Source: Corynebacterium sp. KPL1814 | Lineage (GTDB): Bacteria; Actinomycetota; Actinomycetes; Mycobacteriales; Mycobacteriaceae | Direction of reading: 5' to 3' | Length of the DNA stretch: 64,000 nt | Assembly (NCBI RefSeq): GCF_000478175.1 | Contig: NZ_KI515778.1 | Coordinates: forward strand, 71,237 to 135,236 | Shown here: piece after piece, positions 18,300 to 26,836 of the stretch | Numbering within the stretch: the stretch's first letter is position 1 | How the letters are laid out: each line of letters opens with the position of its first letter | Translations under genes and position numbers: made by a program | Notes under the pieces: model-generated | Databases searched by the model: none | Told to the model about the DNA's origin: nothing | What the model saw: the letters and a program-made list of their open reading frames with translations, nothing else

Positions 18300-19091
18300 A
18301 TGTCTAAATTCAGCCTCCGCAAGTTAAGTGCCACCGTTGCTGCACCAGCAGTGGCTGGCGTCATGGCATTGAGCACCATCGCTGGTGCCCCTGCAGCTTC
18401 TGCTCAGCAACTCCCTAATCTCGATCAGCTCACCGCACAGGCCCAGCAGCAGATCGATAACTTCCAGGGCCAGACCCGTGACCAGGCATGGCAGACCCGC
18501 ACTGACATCCTGGATCAGGCTGAGAAGTACGCCCCAGAACTGGCGCCGAATGTGCAGTCCGCAGTGGACAGCGCACTGGAGTTCCTTTTCCCGGGCCTAG
18601 TAGCGCAGAAGAACGAGGAAGCACGCCAAGCTCGCGAGGAAGCTGAGCGCGCACACGCACAGCAGGTTGCGGAAGAAAAGGCGAAGGCTGAAGAGGCGGC
18701 ACGCCGTGCGGAGGAGCAGCGCCGCGCCAATGAATTCGACCGCGGTTCCTGCCCAGCAGACGCCAAGATCTGCGTCGACCTTGATGGCCGCCGCACCTGG
18801 CTGCAGGAAGGTGGCGATGTTTCCTACATTTCCCCATCCATGTCCGCTGGCATGGTGGGTGAGGAAACCCCGCGCGGTACCTTCCACGTCAACCGCAAGG
18901 TGAAGGACGAGATCTCCCGCGAGTTCAACAACGCGCCGATGCCGTATTCCATCTACTTCACCAACAACGGCCACGCTTTCCACCTAGACAACACCAACGT
19001 TGACTCCAACGGTTGCGTCCACCTGCCGTACGATGCAGCGGTTCGCTACTGGAACGACGTCCAAATTGGTGACAAGGTCTACATCTACTAA
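18300..19091 (+). CDS. secreted L,D-transpeptidase (YkuD domain) with coiled-coil linker
   Basis: 263 aa. The signal peptide (VAAPAVAGVMALSTIAGAPAASAQQ) is followed by a helical region. A charged coiled coil rich in Glu/Ala/Arg (about residues 100-140) precedes a YkuD catalytic domain. The active-site signature is HAFHLDNTNVDSNGCVHL, with Cys239 as nucleophile and His residues 225 and 228 upstream. Such enzymes make 3-3 cross-links in peptidoglycan or attach proteins to it, outside the membrane. Own promoter, apparently leaderless. A strong terminator follows, so it is a single-gene unit between map and infA. Confidence 0.9.
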   Translation: MSKFSLRKLSATVAAPAVAGVMALSTIAGAPAASAQQLPNLDQLTAQAQQQIDNFQGQTRDQAWQTRTDILDQAEKYAPELAPNVQSAVDSALEFLFPGLVAQKNEEARQAREEAERAHAQQVAEEKAKAEEAARRAEEQRRANEFDRGSCPADAKICVDLDGRRTWLQEGGDVSYISPSMSAGMVGEETPRGTFHVNRKVKDEISREFNNAPMPYSIYFTNNGHAFHLDNTNVDSNGCVHLPYDAAVRYWNDVQIGDKVYIY

Positions 19092-19123
19092 TTCGGTGTA
19101 GTTCACCGCGTGAGCGCACCCCG

Positions 19124-19176
19124 CCCTCGTGCTCGGTTCCGCAACTTGGAACTGAACGCGAGGGTATTTTTAGTTT
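19124..19176 (+). terminator. terminator of the L,D-transpeptidase gene
   Basis: CCCTCG (19124-19129) pairs with CGAGGG (19159-19164), with an internal GTTCC/GGAAC stem, followed by TATTTTTAGTTTTG. This is a classical Rho-independent terminator. Confidence 0.85.
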
Positions 19177-19212
19177 TGTTCCAGGTTGAGAAATTAGGAA
19201 AGTGCGTACGGT

Positions 19213-19241
19213 TTGGAAATCGTGTCGCTGCAGCGTATGCT
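19213..19241 (+). promoter_or_regulatory. promoter of infA
   Basis: TTGGAA (19213-19218), 17-bp spacer, TATGCT (19236-19241). Transcription would start about 100 bases before the infA ATG. The -35 box is identical to that of the rpsH promoter. Confidence 0.6.
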
Positions 19242-19348
19242 GGTTTGACGGTGTATAGCGCCAGTAGGTCTGGTTGGCTTGCACCACCGCAGTAGACAAC
19301 AAACATGCAGGTGACAGGTACTTGTCTGTCGCCAGAAAAGTAGAGGTT

Positions 19349-19567
19349 ATGGCTAAGGAAGGCGCAATTGAGGTAGAGGGTCGCATCGTCGAGCCTCTGC
19401 CAAACGCAATGTTCCGTGTCGAGCTCGACAATGGGCACAAGGTTCTTGCACACATTTCCGGTAAGATGCGTCAGCACTACATCCGCATCCTCCCGGAGGA
19501 TCGCGTCGTCGTAGAGCTGTCTCCTTATGACCTGACCCGCGGACGCATCGTCTACCGCTACAAGTAA
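19349..19567 (+). CDS. infA: translation initiation factor IF-1
   Basis: IF-1, 72 aa, occupies the ribosomal A site during initiation. The entire protein is family-typical: [54 protein letters not shown], a single OB fold. I start at ATG 19349 (AGAGG just upstream); a longer frame from 19274 adds unrelated residues. An about 180-nt leader separates it from rpsM. Confidence 0.97.
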   Translation: MAKEGAIEVEGRIVEPLPNAMFRVELDNGHKVLAHISGKMRQHYIRILPEDRVVVELSPYDLTRGRIVYRYK

Positions 19568-19749
19568 ACACAGTCAGCCTCCTCACCCAAGGGCGAAGCA
19601 TGACTTTGTCCTGTACACCTCAGGCTACGGTGGCCTGAGCCCGCACTGGTAAGTAACCCAAGGACTCCCGGCACGGTCCGGGCGAAGCGTTGCATGGAGC
19701 GGGACGGATGGGGAGAAAACCGCCGTAACAACCCGAAAGGACACGCCTT
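19568..19749 (+). other. structured leader between infA and rpsM
   Basis: There is no gene here. A hairpin CTCAGGC/GCCTGAG at about 19619-19639 and further GC-rich stems (CCGGGCGAAGCG) lie before AAAGG and the rpsM start. The position fits an autoregulatory leader of the rpsM-rpoA operon (classically S4-controlled), but I cannot identify the protein site by eye. Confidence 0.4.
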
Positions 19750-20118
19750 ATGGCACGTCTAGCTGGTGTTGACCTCCCACGCAATAAGCGTATGGAGGTC
19801 GCTCTCACCTACATCTACGGCATCGGTCCAACCCGTGCCAAGGAATTGCTAGAAAAGACTGGCATTTCTCCTGACCTGCGCACCGACAACCTGGATGATG
19901 AACAGGTTTCGGCACTGCGTGACGCAATTGAAGGCTCCTGGAAGGTTGAGGGTGACCTCCGCCGCCAGGTTCAGGCTGATATTCGTCGCAAGATTGAAAT
20001 CGGAAGCTACAAGGGTCTGCGCCACCGTCGCGGTCTGCCAGTACGCGGTCAGCGTACGAAGACCAACGCGCGTACTCGTAAGGGCCCGAAGAAGACGATC
20101 GCAGGAAAGAAGAAGTAG
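19750..20118 (+). CDS. rpsM: 30S ribosomal protein S13
   Basis: S13, 122 aa, forms intersubunit bridges in the 30S head. [33 protein letters not shown] and the basic tail [21 protein letters not shown] are diagnostic. First gene of rpsM-rpsK-rpsD-rpoA-rplQ; CGAAAGGA upstream. Confidence 0.98.
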   Translation: MARLAGVDLPRNKRMEVALTYIYGIGPTRAKELLEKTGISPDLRTDNLDDEQVSALRDAIEGSWKVEGDLRRQVQADIRRKIEIGSYKGLRHRRGLPVRGQRTKTNARTRKGPKKTIAGKKK

Positions 20119-20121
20119 TTC

Positions 20122-20526
20122 ATGCCTCCAAAGACTCGTTCCGGCGCACGCCGTTCCGGCCGTCGCGTCGTCAAGAAGAATGTGGCTCTGGGCCACGCAT
20201 ACATTAAGTCCACCTTCAACAACACCATCGTCTCGATCACCGATCAGACCGGTGCTGTTATCTCCTGGGCATCCTCCGGCCACGTTGGCTTCAAGGGTTC
20301 CCGTAAGTCCACTCCGTTCGCTGCGCAGATGGCCGCTGAAAGCGCCGCACGCAAGGCAATGGACCACGGCATGAAGAAGGTTGACGTATTCGTCAAGGGT
20401 CCGGGCTCCGGCCGCGAGACCGCCATCCGTTCCCTGCAGGCTGCAGGCCTTGAGGTTTCCTCGATCACGGATGCAACTCCACAGCCGCACAACGGCTGCC
20501 GTCCGACCAAGCGTCGCAAGGTTTAA
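20122..20526 (+). CDS. rpsK: 30S ribosomal protein S11
   Basis: S11, 134 aa, is part of the 30S platform and lines the mRNA exit. [40 protein letters not shown] and [18 protein letters not shown] are the family signatures. It starts 3 bp after rpsM. The N-terminus is basic ([14 protein letters not shown]). Confidence 0.98.
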   Translation: MPPKTRSGARRSGRRVVKKNVALGHAYIKSTFNNTIVSITDQTGAVISWASSGHVGFKGSRKSTPFAAQMAAESAARKAMDHGMKKVDVFVKGPGSGRETAIRSLQAAGLEVSSITDATPQPHNGCRPTKRRKV

Positions 20527-20547
20527 GGGAAGGAAAGAGGTAAGAAA

Positions 20548-21153
20548 ATGGCTCGTTACACTGGCCCCGCTACCCGCGTATCCCGCCGTCTTCGCGTCGA
20601 CTTGGTCGGCGGAGACATGGCATTCGAGCGCCGCCCGTACCCTCCGGGACAGGCTGGCCGCAACCGCATCAAGGAATCTGAGTACCTGCTGCAGCTCCAG
20701 GAGAAGCAGAAGGCAAAGTACACCTACGGTGTGCTGGAGCGTCAGTTCCGCCGCTACTACACCGAGGCTAACCGCCTCCCAGGCAAGACCGGTGACAACC
20801 TGGTCATCCTTCTGGAAACCCGCCTGGACAACGTAGTTTACCGCGCAGGTCTGGCACGCACCCGCCGCCAGGCACGCCAGCTCGTTTCCCACGGTCACTT
20901 CACCGTGAACGGCAAGAACATCAACATCCCGTCCTACCGGGTTACGCAGTACGACATCATCGATGTTCGCCCGCGTTCCCAGAAGATGGAATGGTTCGAA
21001 GACGCTCAGGACGCTCTTATCGATGCCAACGTACCGGCATGGTTGCAGGTCGTTCCTGATACGCTGCGCATCCTCGTGCACCAGTTGCCCGAGCGCGCTC
21101 AGATCGACATTCCGCTGCAAGAGCAGCTCATCGTCGAGCTTTACTCGAAGTAA
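20548..21153 (+). CDS. rpsD: 30S ribosomal protein S4
   Basis: S4, 201 aa, nucleates 30S assembly and in many bacteria represses this operon. [38 protein letters not shown] and the S4 RNA-binding domain ([38 protein letters not shown]) are clear. The zinc-binding Cys motif of some S4 paralogues is absent: this is the Cys-free type. Confidence 0.98.
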   Translation: MARYTGPATRVSRRLRVDLVGGDMAFERRPYPPGQAGRNRIKESEYLLQLQEKQKAKYTYGVLERQFRRYYTEANRLPGKTGDNLVILLETRLDNVVYRAGLARTRRQARQLVSHGHFTVNGKNINIPSYRVTQYDIIDVRPRSQKMEWFEDAQDALIDANVPAWLQVVPDTLRILVHQLPERAQIDIPLQEQLIVELYSK

Positions 21154-21267
21154 ACTGTTATACCGCACGGCTCTTCAAGGCCACGCGGTCCATCAGGAAT
21201 CTTCAACCTCAAGATTTTTACCCCCTCTACCGGCGTCAAATAGCGGTCGCCGAAAAGGAGAATTGCA

Positions 21268-22278
21268 ATGCTCATTTCCCAGCGTCCTCAGCTCACCGAG
21301 GAATTCATCGACTCGTCTCGTTCGAAGTTCGTCATCGAACCGCTCGAGCCGGGCTTTGGCTACACCCTCGGTAACTCGCTGCGTCGCACCCTGCTGTCGT
21401 CCATCCCGGGCGCAGCGGTAACCTCCATCAAGATTGATGGTGTGCTCCACGAGTTCACCACCATCAACGGTGTGAAGGAAGACGTTTCCGAGATCATCTT
21501 GAACATCAAGAGCATGGTTCTGTCCTCCGACTCTGATGAGCCGGTGGTTATGTACCTGAGCAAGGAAGGCCCTGGTGATGTCACCGCGGGCGATATCCAG
21601 CCGCCGGCTGGCGTGGAGATCCACAACCCGGATCTGCACATCGCTTCGCTGAATGACACCGCTAAGCTGGACATTGAGCTCGTCGTCGAGCGCGGCCGTG
21701 GCTACGTCCCGGCTGCCGCAACCTCTGGGGAAATTGGCCGTATTCCAATCGACCAGATTTACTCCCCAGTGCTGAAGGTCTCCTACAAGGTCGAAGCTAC
21801 TCGTGTTGAGCAGCGCACCGACTTTGACAAGCTGACCATCGACGTCGAAACCAAGAACTCGATTTCCGCCCGCGATGCCCTGGCTTCTGCCGGCGGCACC
21901 TTGGTCGAACTCTTCGGCCTGGCACGCGAGCTGAACAACGCAGCCGAAGGCATCGAGATTGGTCCCTCCCCGCAGGAGACCGAGTACATCGCCGCCTACG
22001 GCATGCCTATCGAGGACTTGAACTTCTCCGTTCGCTCCTACAACTGCCTGAAGCGTCAGGAAATCCACACCGTCGGCGAGCTTGCAGAATGCACCGAGTC
22101 CGACCTGCTGGATATCCGTAACTTCGGTCAGAAGTCGATTAATGAGGTAAAGATCAAGCTGGCTAACTTGGGCCTTGCTCTGAAGGATACCCCTGAGGAC
22201 TTCGACCCCACCCAGCTCGAGGGCTACGACGCAGAAACCGGTGACTTCAAGGACCCGGCTGCGGACGATTCCGAGTAA
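21268..22278 (+). CDS. rpoA: DNA-directed RNA polymerase alpha subunit
   Basis: RpoA, 336 aa. The N-terminal dimerisation domain ([20 protein letters not shown]) is followed by the RpoA insert region, a linker and the C-terminal domain that contacts UP elements and activators ([39 protein letters not shown]). It starts after a 114-bp gap from rpsD with AAAGGAG upstream. An acidic tail ([11 protein letters not shown]) is usual for corynebacteria. Confidence 0.98.
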   Translation: MLISQRPQLTEEFIDSSRSKFVIEPLEPGFGYTLGNSLRRTLLSSIPGAAVTSIKIDGVLHEFTTINGVKEDVSEIILNIKSMVLSSDSDEPVVMYLSKEGPGDVTAGDIQPPAGVEIHNPDLHIASLNDTAKLDIELVVERGRGYVPAAATSGEIGRIPIDQIYSPVLKVSYKVEATRVEQRTDFDKLTIDVETKNSISARDALASAGGTLVELFGLARELNNAAEGIEIGPSPQETEYIAAYGMPIEDLNFSVRSYNCLKRQEIHTVGELAECTESDLLDIRNFGQKSINEVKIKLANLGLALKDTPEDFDPTQLEGYDAETGDFKDPAADDSE

Positions 22279-22345
22279 AGAATCACCCTGAACTGCGGCA
22301 CTCGTTGCCGCGCGCTCAACTTTTACCGCACACGAGGAGTAAACA

Positions 22346-22843
22346 ATGCCTACCCCGAAGAAGGGTGCCCGTCTCGGTGGCTCCGCCAAGCAGCAAGCTC
22401 ATATGCTGAGCAACTTGGCAGCTAGCCTGATCGAGCACGGCGCCATCAAGACCACCGATGCCAAGGCGAAGGTTCTTCGCCCGTACGTCGAAAAGATCAT
22501 CACCAAGGCTAAGTCCGGCACAATCGCTGACCGCCGCGCAGTGCTGAAGCTCATCCCGCGTAAGGATGTTGTTTCCCACCTGTTCGACGAGGTTGCACCG
22601 AATTTTGAGAACCGTGAGGGTGGCTACACCCGCACCATCAAGCTGGACAACCGCACCGGTGACAACGCCCCGATGTCCCAGATCTCCCTCGTTCTTGAGG
22701 AGACCGTGACCTCCGAGGCTAACCGCGCTACCCGCGCTGCCGCTTCCAAGGCCGCTGAGGCTGAAGAGGCTCAGGCAGACGAGGCTGCAGAGACCGAGGC
22801 TCCGGCCGAGGACACCGCTGCTGAGGAGTCCGAGGAGAAGTAA
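22346..22843 (+). CDS. rplQ: 50S ribosomal protein L17
   Basis: L17, 165 aa. The core ends at about residue 125 ([52 protein letters not shown]). A C-terminal extension of about 40 residues, nearly all Ala and Glu ([17 protein letters not shown]), makes it longer than E. coli L17, as in other actinobacteria. GAGGAG upstream. Last gene of the operon before a strong terminator. Confidence 0.98.
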   Translation: MPTPKKGARLGGSAKQQAHMLSNLAASLIEHGAIKTTDAKAKVLRPYVEKIITKAKSGTIADRRAVLKLIPRKDVVSHLFDEVAPNFENREGGYTRTIKLDNRTGDNAPMSQISLVLEETVTSEANRATRAAASKAAEAEEAQADEAAETEAPAEDTAAEESEEK

Positions 22844-22924
22844 TCTCCCTCGGCCACTGAATCCGCGCCGGACCTAACGCCGTGCGTGGATTGCAGTTCC
22901 TACTCGCAGAAGTAGCGCACAATC

Positions 22925-22976
22925 GCCGCCTTCCCATTCTCTTTACGAAGAGACGGGGAGGTGGCTTTTGTCGTTT
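22925..22976 (+). terminator. terminator of the rpsM-rplQ operon
   Basis: GCCGCCTTCCC (22925-22935) pairs with GGGGAGGTGGC (22955-22965) with G-U pairs, with an inner TCTCTT/AAGAGA stem, followed by TTTTGTCGTTTT. The same tail ends the rpsI terminator. Confidence 0.85.
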
Positions 22977-23000
22977 TGAACTTGGAACCTCAGGTACTTG

Positions 23001-23036
23001 GTCCCGCCCCCTCGTCCCGCCCCCTCGTCCCGCTCC
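23001..23036. repeat. 13-bp tandem repeat (2.8 copies)
   Basis: GTCCCGCCCCCTC occurs at 23001-23013 and 23014-23026; a third partial copy, GTCCCGCTCC, starts at 23027. It is a short GC-rich minisatellite. Confidence 0.85.
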
Positions 23037-23082
23037 GCCATGCAGCAGACCACGCACTCTCCGTTTCTTGGCGCCCTAGGCA

Positions 23083-23138
23083 CAACCTCCGATGCGCAAG
23101 CTCCTATGTGCATCCTCCTCTGCGCAACCTCCTCTGCG
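23083..23138. repeat. 14-bp imperfect tandem repeat, four copies
   Basis: Units CAACCTCCGATGCG, CAAGCTCCTATGTG, CATCCTCCTCTGCG and CAACCTCCTCTGCG follow each other exactly at 23083, 23097, 23111 and 23125. Units differ at 1-6 positions. On the minus strand each unit presents a GGAGG-type core. Confidence 0.85.
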
Positions 23139-23261
23139 ATAACTGAGCAAATGTGGCCCTCAGATATTGCATTTTCTGCTCAAAACGAACAGGGGAGGTG
23201 TAGCAGGAGAGGTTGCACATTTCGGGAACCCGCCGATGCCTCCGGTAGCATTAGGTTCACC

Positions 23262-24143
23262 ATGACTGAAGCAGCACCGATCTCATATGAGAGACCAGCG
23301 GAAGGATTCGTTCGGCTCCGGTTGGATCTGGCCTATGATGGCACCGATTTCCACGGCTGGGCCAAGCAAAAGGGCGGACTGCGCACCGTTCAGGGCGTGC
23401 TCGAGGAGCAGCTGGCAATGATCGCTCGCACGGAGGTACCGCTGACGGTGGCCGGGCGTACTGATGCGGGCGTCCATGCGCGCGGGCAGGTGGCGCACGT
23501 GGATGTGCCGCTGGAGATGCTGGAGCAACGGTCCGTAGCAAATGATCCGGGGAAGTTAGTGCGCAGGCTTGCCAAGCTGTTGCCGGAAGACGTCCGGGTA
23601 CACGGCTGCGATTTCGCGCCAGAAGGTTTTGATGCCCGATTTTCCGCGCTGCGCAGGCACTACGTGTACCGAATAACCACTAGCCCTCGGGGCGCGCTGC
23701 CGACGCGGGCGCGCGATACGGCCGAATGGTTCAAACCGGTAGATATCGATGCCATGCAGGATGCGGCGACTGCGCTGGTGGGCCTGCACGATTTTGCGGC
23801 CTTTTGTAAGGCCAAGCCGAATGCCACCACCATTCGCGAATTACAGGAATTTAGCTGGCAGGATGTCTCGACGCCGGAGGAACCGCAGCTCTTTGAGGCC
23901 CGAGTGACCGCGGACGCCTTCTGCTGGTCGATGGTGCGCTCATTGGTTGGTTGTTGCTTAAGTGTTGGGGAAGGCCGCAGGGACGTCGACTTTGTCGCGG
24001 CATTGCTGCAGGAAACCAAGCGCTCTTCCCGCATTCCCGTGGCGCCGGCGAAGGGCTTGTCCTTAGTCCAGGTGGATTACCCGAAACCGGGCGGAATGTC
24101 CGCGCGGGCTGATGTGACGCGGGAAAAGCGCACCGTTGAGTAA
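23262..24143 (+). CDS. truA: tRNA pseudouridine(38-40) synthase TruA
   Basis: TruA, 293 aa, makes pseudouridine in the anticodon arm (positions 38-40). [18 protein letters not shown], catalytic Asp68 in [27 protein letters not shown] and [16 protein letters not shown] are family motifs. I start at ATG 23262; the frame is open much further upstream (to 22998) but across tandem repeats with non-family residues. There is no ribosome-binding site, and TAGCAT lies about 10 bp upstream, so the mRNA may be leaderless or nearly so. It marks the left border of the ESX-4 locus, as in mycobacteria. Confidence 0.95.
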   Translation: MTEAAPISYERPAEGFVRLRLDLAYDGTDFHGWAKQKGGLRTVQGVLEEQLAMIARTEVPLTVAGRTDAGVHARGQVAHVDVPLEMLEQRSVANDPGKLVRRLAKLLPEDVRVHGCDFAPEGFDARFSALRRHYVYRITTSPRGALPTRARDTAEWFKPVDIDAMQDAATALVGLHDFAAFCKAKPNATTIRELQEFSWQDVSTPEEPQLFEARVTADAFCWSMVRSLVGCCLSVGEGRRDVDFVAALLQETKRSSRIPVAPAKGLSLVQVDYPKPGGMSARADVTREKRTVE

Positions 24144-24218
24144 CCCCGCGCTGCCAAGTGGCAGGGCCGTGGCGCCTACGCTAGCCTGAAGCCTGGGTTT
24201 ATTTAGACTTTCGGGGAA

Positions 24219-24232
24219 TTTTCGGGGGAAAT
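24219..24232 (+). promoter_or_regulatory. TTTTCGGGGGAAAT box before eccB
   Basis: The 14-nt sequence TTTTCGGGGGAAAT ends 2 nt before the eccB ATG and can serve as a ribosome-binding site. The same 14 nt recur at 33366-33379 in the WXG100 gene leader, and a close variant precedes eccD. Confidence 0.6.
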
Positions 24233-24234
24233 TC

Positions 24235-25518
24235 ATGGCACGTCCATTGCCAACGACCAAGGCCCAAGTCTCGGGCCATAAATTTTTACGCCGCCGCGTG
24301 GAACACGGGCTCGTGTTGGGGGATACCCGCATGATCCACGATCCGCTGGCCCGCCGCCGCAAGGCGATGATGTTCGGCGGAGTAGGCGTGGCCTTTTTGG
24401 CGGTCGGTTCTGGCCTTTTGGCCTGGTTGCAGCCGAGCCCGCAGCCGGGGGATGCACCGATCGTGCGCTCGGAGCAGGGCCAGCTCTTCGTAGACGTCAA
24501 CGATACGTATCACCCCGTCTACAACCTCTCTTCCGCGCGGATTATCGCCGGCGAGGCGGCCGAGGCGCAGACCATTGGGGATGAGCATTTGCGCCAGGCC
24601 TCGTTGGGCACACCCGTGGGCATTTCGGATGCTCCCGGGTATCTAGCTGCGCCGGGCGAGGCACCGCAGCGCTCGTGGGCGGCGTGCCTTGCCGGGCATG
24701 ATGAACAGCCCGCGGATAACCCCACCAGCATCGATGGCCAACAGGTAGCCAAAGAGGAGGTCATCGTGGTGGCGGATCCGCCACAGGAGGGCTTTGGGGA
24801 GAAGCGCGCCGCGCTCGCAGAAATGGATGGCACGCAGTGGCTGCTCACCGCAGACGGGCGCGTGCGCTTGCCCGATGCGCAGAGCACGGAGGGCCGCGTC
24901 ATTCGCCGGGGGATTGGCATTGACGGGAGCACCCATGCCTGGCCCGTTCCCGCGGAGTTGCTCAATGCCTTTGCGGAACAGCCGCTGCTGACGTTCCCGG
25001 ATCCGCTGCCAGACATCATGGACACCGGGCAGGGCCAGTGGGCCCGGACGGACGATGGCGTGGCGGAGCTCTCCGCCACCCAGGCAGACATGCTGGTTAG
25101 CTACGGCGCAACGCGCGTGGAGGCCACCCCGCACGAGGTAGGCGCGCTTGCCGATGCCCCCTTAAACTTCCGCCTGCCCACCACCACCTTCGACTTCGTT
25201 GGCCCAGATGAAGGCTGGATGTGCGCCGATAGTGAGGGCGGTGCAGCGATGGTGACAGAGAACCCCGGGACGGTAGCGCTCGCAGGAGAGGGCATAGCGG
25301 ATCGCTTTGGTGGGCTATCGGCAGGCGGAGTCGGCGTGGATACCGGTCATGGCTACCACGTTGTCTCGCCTACTGGGCAGCGCCATGCAGTCGATAACGA
25401 AGAACTCTTGGAGGCCCTCGGCACCGGCATCGGAGCCGAGGTTCCGTGGGAAATCATCCGGCTCTTGCCAGAGGCATCGCGCTTGGACCGAGACGAAGCG
25501 CTACAGGTCAGCCGCTAG
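24235..25518 (+). CDS. eccB: type VII secretion (ESX-4) protein EccB
   Basis: EccB, 427 aa, is a single-pass membrane component of the ESX core. The cytoplasmic N-terminus (PTTKAQVSGHKFLRRRVEHGLVLGD, the family hallmark) leads to a membrane helix at about 44-65 and a large periplasmic domain of repeated EccB folds. Cys residues in SWAACLAGH and EGWMCADSEG probably form the family disulfide. It is somewhat shorter than mycobacterial EccB (about 480-500 aa). First gene of the ESX-4 locus, facing convergent mycP. Confidence 0.95.
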   Translation: MARPLPTTKAQVSGHKFLRRRVEHGLVLGDTRMIHDPLARRRKAMMFGGVGVAFLAVGSGLLAWLQPSPQPGDAPIVRSEQGQLFVDVNDTYHPVYNLSSARIIAGEAAEAQTIGDEHLRQASLGTPVGISDAPGYLAAPGEAPQRSWAACLAGHDEQPADNPTSIDGQQVAKEEVIVVADPPQEGFGEKRAALAEMDGTQWLLTADGRVRLPDAQSTEGRVIRRGIGIDGSTHAWPVPAELLNAFAEQPLLTFPDPLPDIMDTGQGQWARTDDGVAELSATQADMLVSYGATRVEATPHEVGALADAPLNFRLPTTTFDFVGPDEGWMCADSEGGAAMVTENPGTVALAGEGIADRFGGLSAGGVGVDTGHGYHVVSPTGQRHAVDNEELLEALGTGIGAEVPWEIIRLLPEASRLDRDEALQVSR

Positions 25519-25575
25519 GCGGTGCTAGCCCGCACCGCGCTCGGTGTTCACGCTGAAAAGCACGAGCGGTAGAAC

Positions 25576-25609
25576 CTACGCCGACTTACTCTGCCTTCGG
25601 TCGGCGTAG
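25576..25609. terminator. bidirectional hairpin between eccB and mycP
   Basis: CTACGCCGAC (25576-25585) and GTCGGCGTAG (25600-25609) are perfect 10-bp inverted repeats; the loop contains the mycP stop codon. Another 7-bp stem, GCGGTGC/GCACCGC (25519-25538), abuts the eccB stop. Tails are not T-rich. Confidence 0.5.
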
Positions 25610-26836
25610 CCCACGGGCAACCGCCAGGCCGGTCAGCAGCAGGACTAACCCGCCGAGCATCCACCTGGTTCGGCTCGCCGCCGGGGAGTGCTCGTCTTTG
25701 CTTGGTTGGATAGTCAGATCGCGCGCGGGCGCGGCGTACTCGCCATCGATATGGGTAAGGGCAGCGAGCGGATCGATGAAACCGTTACCGGGCTCACCGG
25801 CAGAAAGCAGCCGTTGGCGTATATCGGCGGCGCTGGCGTCTGGGTAGCGCTCGGCTAATAGGGCGGCGGTGCCGCTGACCACCGGGGCCGCGAACGAGGT
25901 GCCGTGGAACTGCGACAGGGAATCCTCTTGGTTCTTCCCGTCTGCCCACCCACCGGCGGGGTTCAGCGCTAACGGTATAAATCCGTGGGCGGATAGTTGT
26001 GGGCCATCGGCGGGCGTGAGCGAGTATTCCGCAAGCGCGTGGGCATCTTCTTGGGCGCTAATGGATAATACGGTCGGTGAATCTGCGGGAAAGACGTGGT
26101 CGCCTTCTTCGCAGGTACCGGAGGAAATATTGCCAGAGGCAGCGATGACTACGGCACCGGCATCTTCCGCGCGGTCAAGTGCCTCATCTAAGCGCGAGCT
26201 ATCGATGCGCTGCGCGGTCTTCTCTGGGACGCAGGACACGACGGAAATGTTGATCACCCGGGCGTTGTCCTCCACAGCATGATCGATGGCGCGGGCCAGC
26301 GTATCGAGCGAACCGGTGGTGCTGTCTTCATCGGCGGTCCCGGCCGTGTCATCGTACTGACGATAATGCGTGCTGGTTTGGCGGATGGCGCGAACCTCGG
26401 CGCGCGGAGCGATGCCAATATCGTGGCCTGCGATGATGCCAGCTACGACGGTGCCGTGCAGGTCGCAATCCCGGTGCGGATCCGGTTCTTCTGGAGTGAC
26501 CAAGTCCGCACCCGCAGTGAGATTCGGCAGTTGTTCGTGGTGGGCAACCCCGGTATCGATGACGGCTACCGTGACACCCTCGCCCGTGGCAAAGGAGTGC
26601 AGCTGGGAGCGGTAGGCGCGCTGGTCCTCGGAAGGTTCTGGCGCCAGGGGAGATGGATGCGCGGTGGCGCATTCCCGGTCCGGTTCCCGAGCGCTCGCGA
26701 TGGGCGCGGTGGGAGCTCCTGTGGTGAAGCTTCCGGTTCCGGCGAGAACACACGTGGTGAGGACATAAGTTGTAATTCCAGAACTGCCACTGAACCTAGG
26801 TAGCGCGAAGGAACGACGTGGATGGGGGTGGCGCAT
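25586..26836 (-). CDS. mycP: mycosin, ESX-4-associated subtilisin-like protease MycP
   Basis: MycP, 416 aa, is a membrane-anchored serine protease of type VII systems with its active site outside the membrane. Signal-like N-terminus, then the subtilase domain with the triad D94 (AVIDTG), H127 (DLHGTVVAG) and S314 (HGTSFAAPVV), oxyanion Asn in AASGN, and a C-terminal membrane helix (about 391-408) with a basic tail. Family Cys pairs are present. It starts on the eccD stop (TAATG), so the two are co-translated. All catalytic residues are intact. Confidence 0.95.
   Translation of the reverse strand: MRHPHPRRSFALPRFSGSSGITTYVLTTCVLAGTGSFTTGAPTAPIASAREPDRECATAHPSPLAPEPSEDQRAYRSQLHSFATGEGVTVAVIDTGVAHHEQLPNLTAGADLVTPEEPDPHRDCDLHGTVVAGIIAGHDIGIAPRAEVRAIRQTSTHYRQYDDTAGTADEDSTTGSLDTLARAIDHAVEDNARVINISVVSCVPEKTAQRIDSSRLDEALDRAEDAGAVVIAASGNISSGTCEEGDHVFPADSPTVLSISAQEDAHALAEYSLTPADGPQLSAHGFIPLALNPAGGWADGKNQEDSLSQFHGTSFAAPVVSGTAALLAERYPDASAADIRQRLLSAGEPGNGFIDPLAALTHIDGEYAAPARDLTIQPSKDEHSPAASRTRWMLGGLVLLLTGLAVARGLRRPKAE

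Larger units (their letters stand above)
22844..23261. other. rplQ-truA intergenic region with terminator and two minisatellites
   Basis: No gene. From left to right: a terminator (22925-22976), a 13-bp tandem repeat (23001-23036), a 14-bp tandem repeat (23083-23138), an AT-richer stretch, then GCAGGAGAGGTTGCAC near 23200. The last is roughly the inverse of the 14-bp unit, so a large stem is possible. A -10-like TAGCAT lies just before truA. Confidence 0.6.

Noticed and set aside
19849..22389. Long minus-strand frames across rpsM-rplQ (for example 439 and 398 codons)
   Set aside because: Antisense to ribosomal-protein and rpoA genes, with no ribosome-binding site or family resemblance.
23083..23138. 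Tandem repeats considered as a CRISPR array
   Set aside because: Units are 14 bp and directly adjacent, with no spacers and no cas genes nearby.
22998..23261. N-terminal extension of TruA
   Set aside because: It translates the minisatellites and has no resemblance to TruA.
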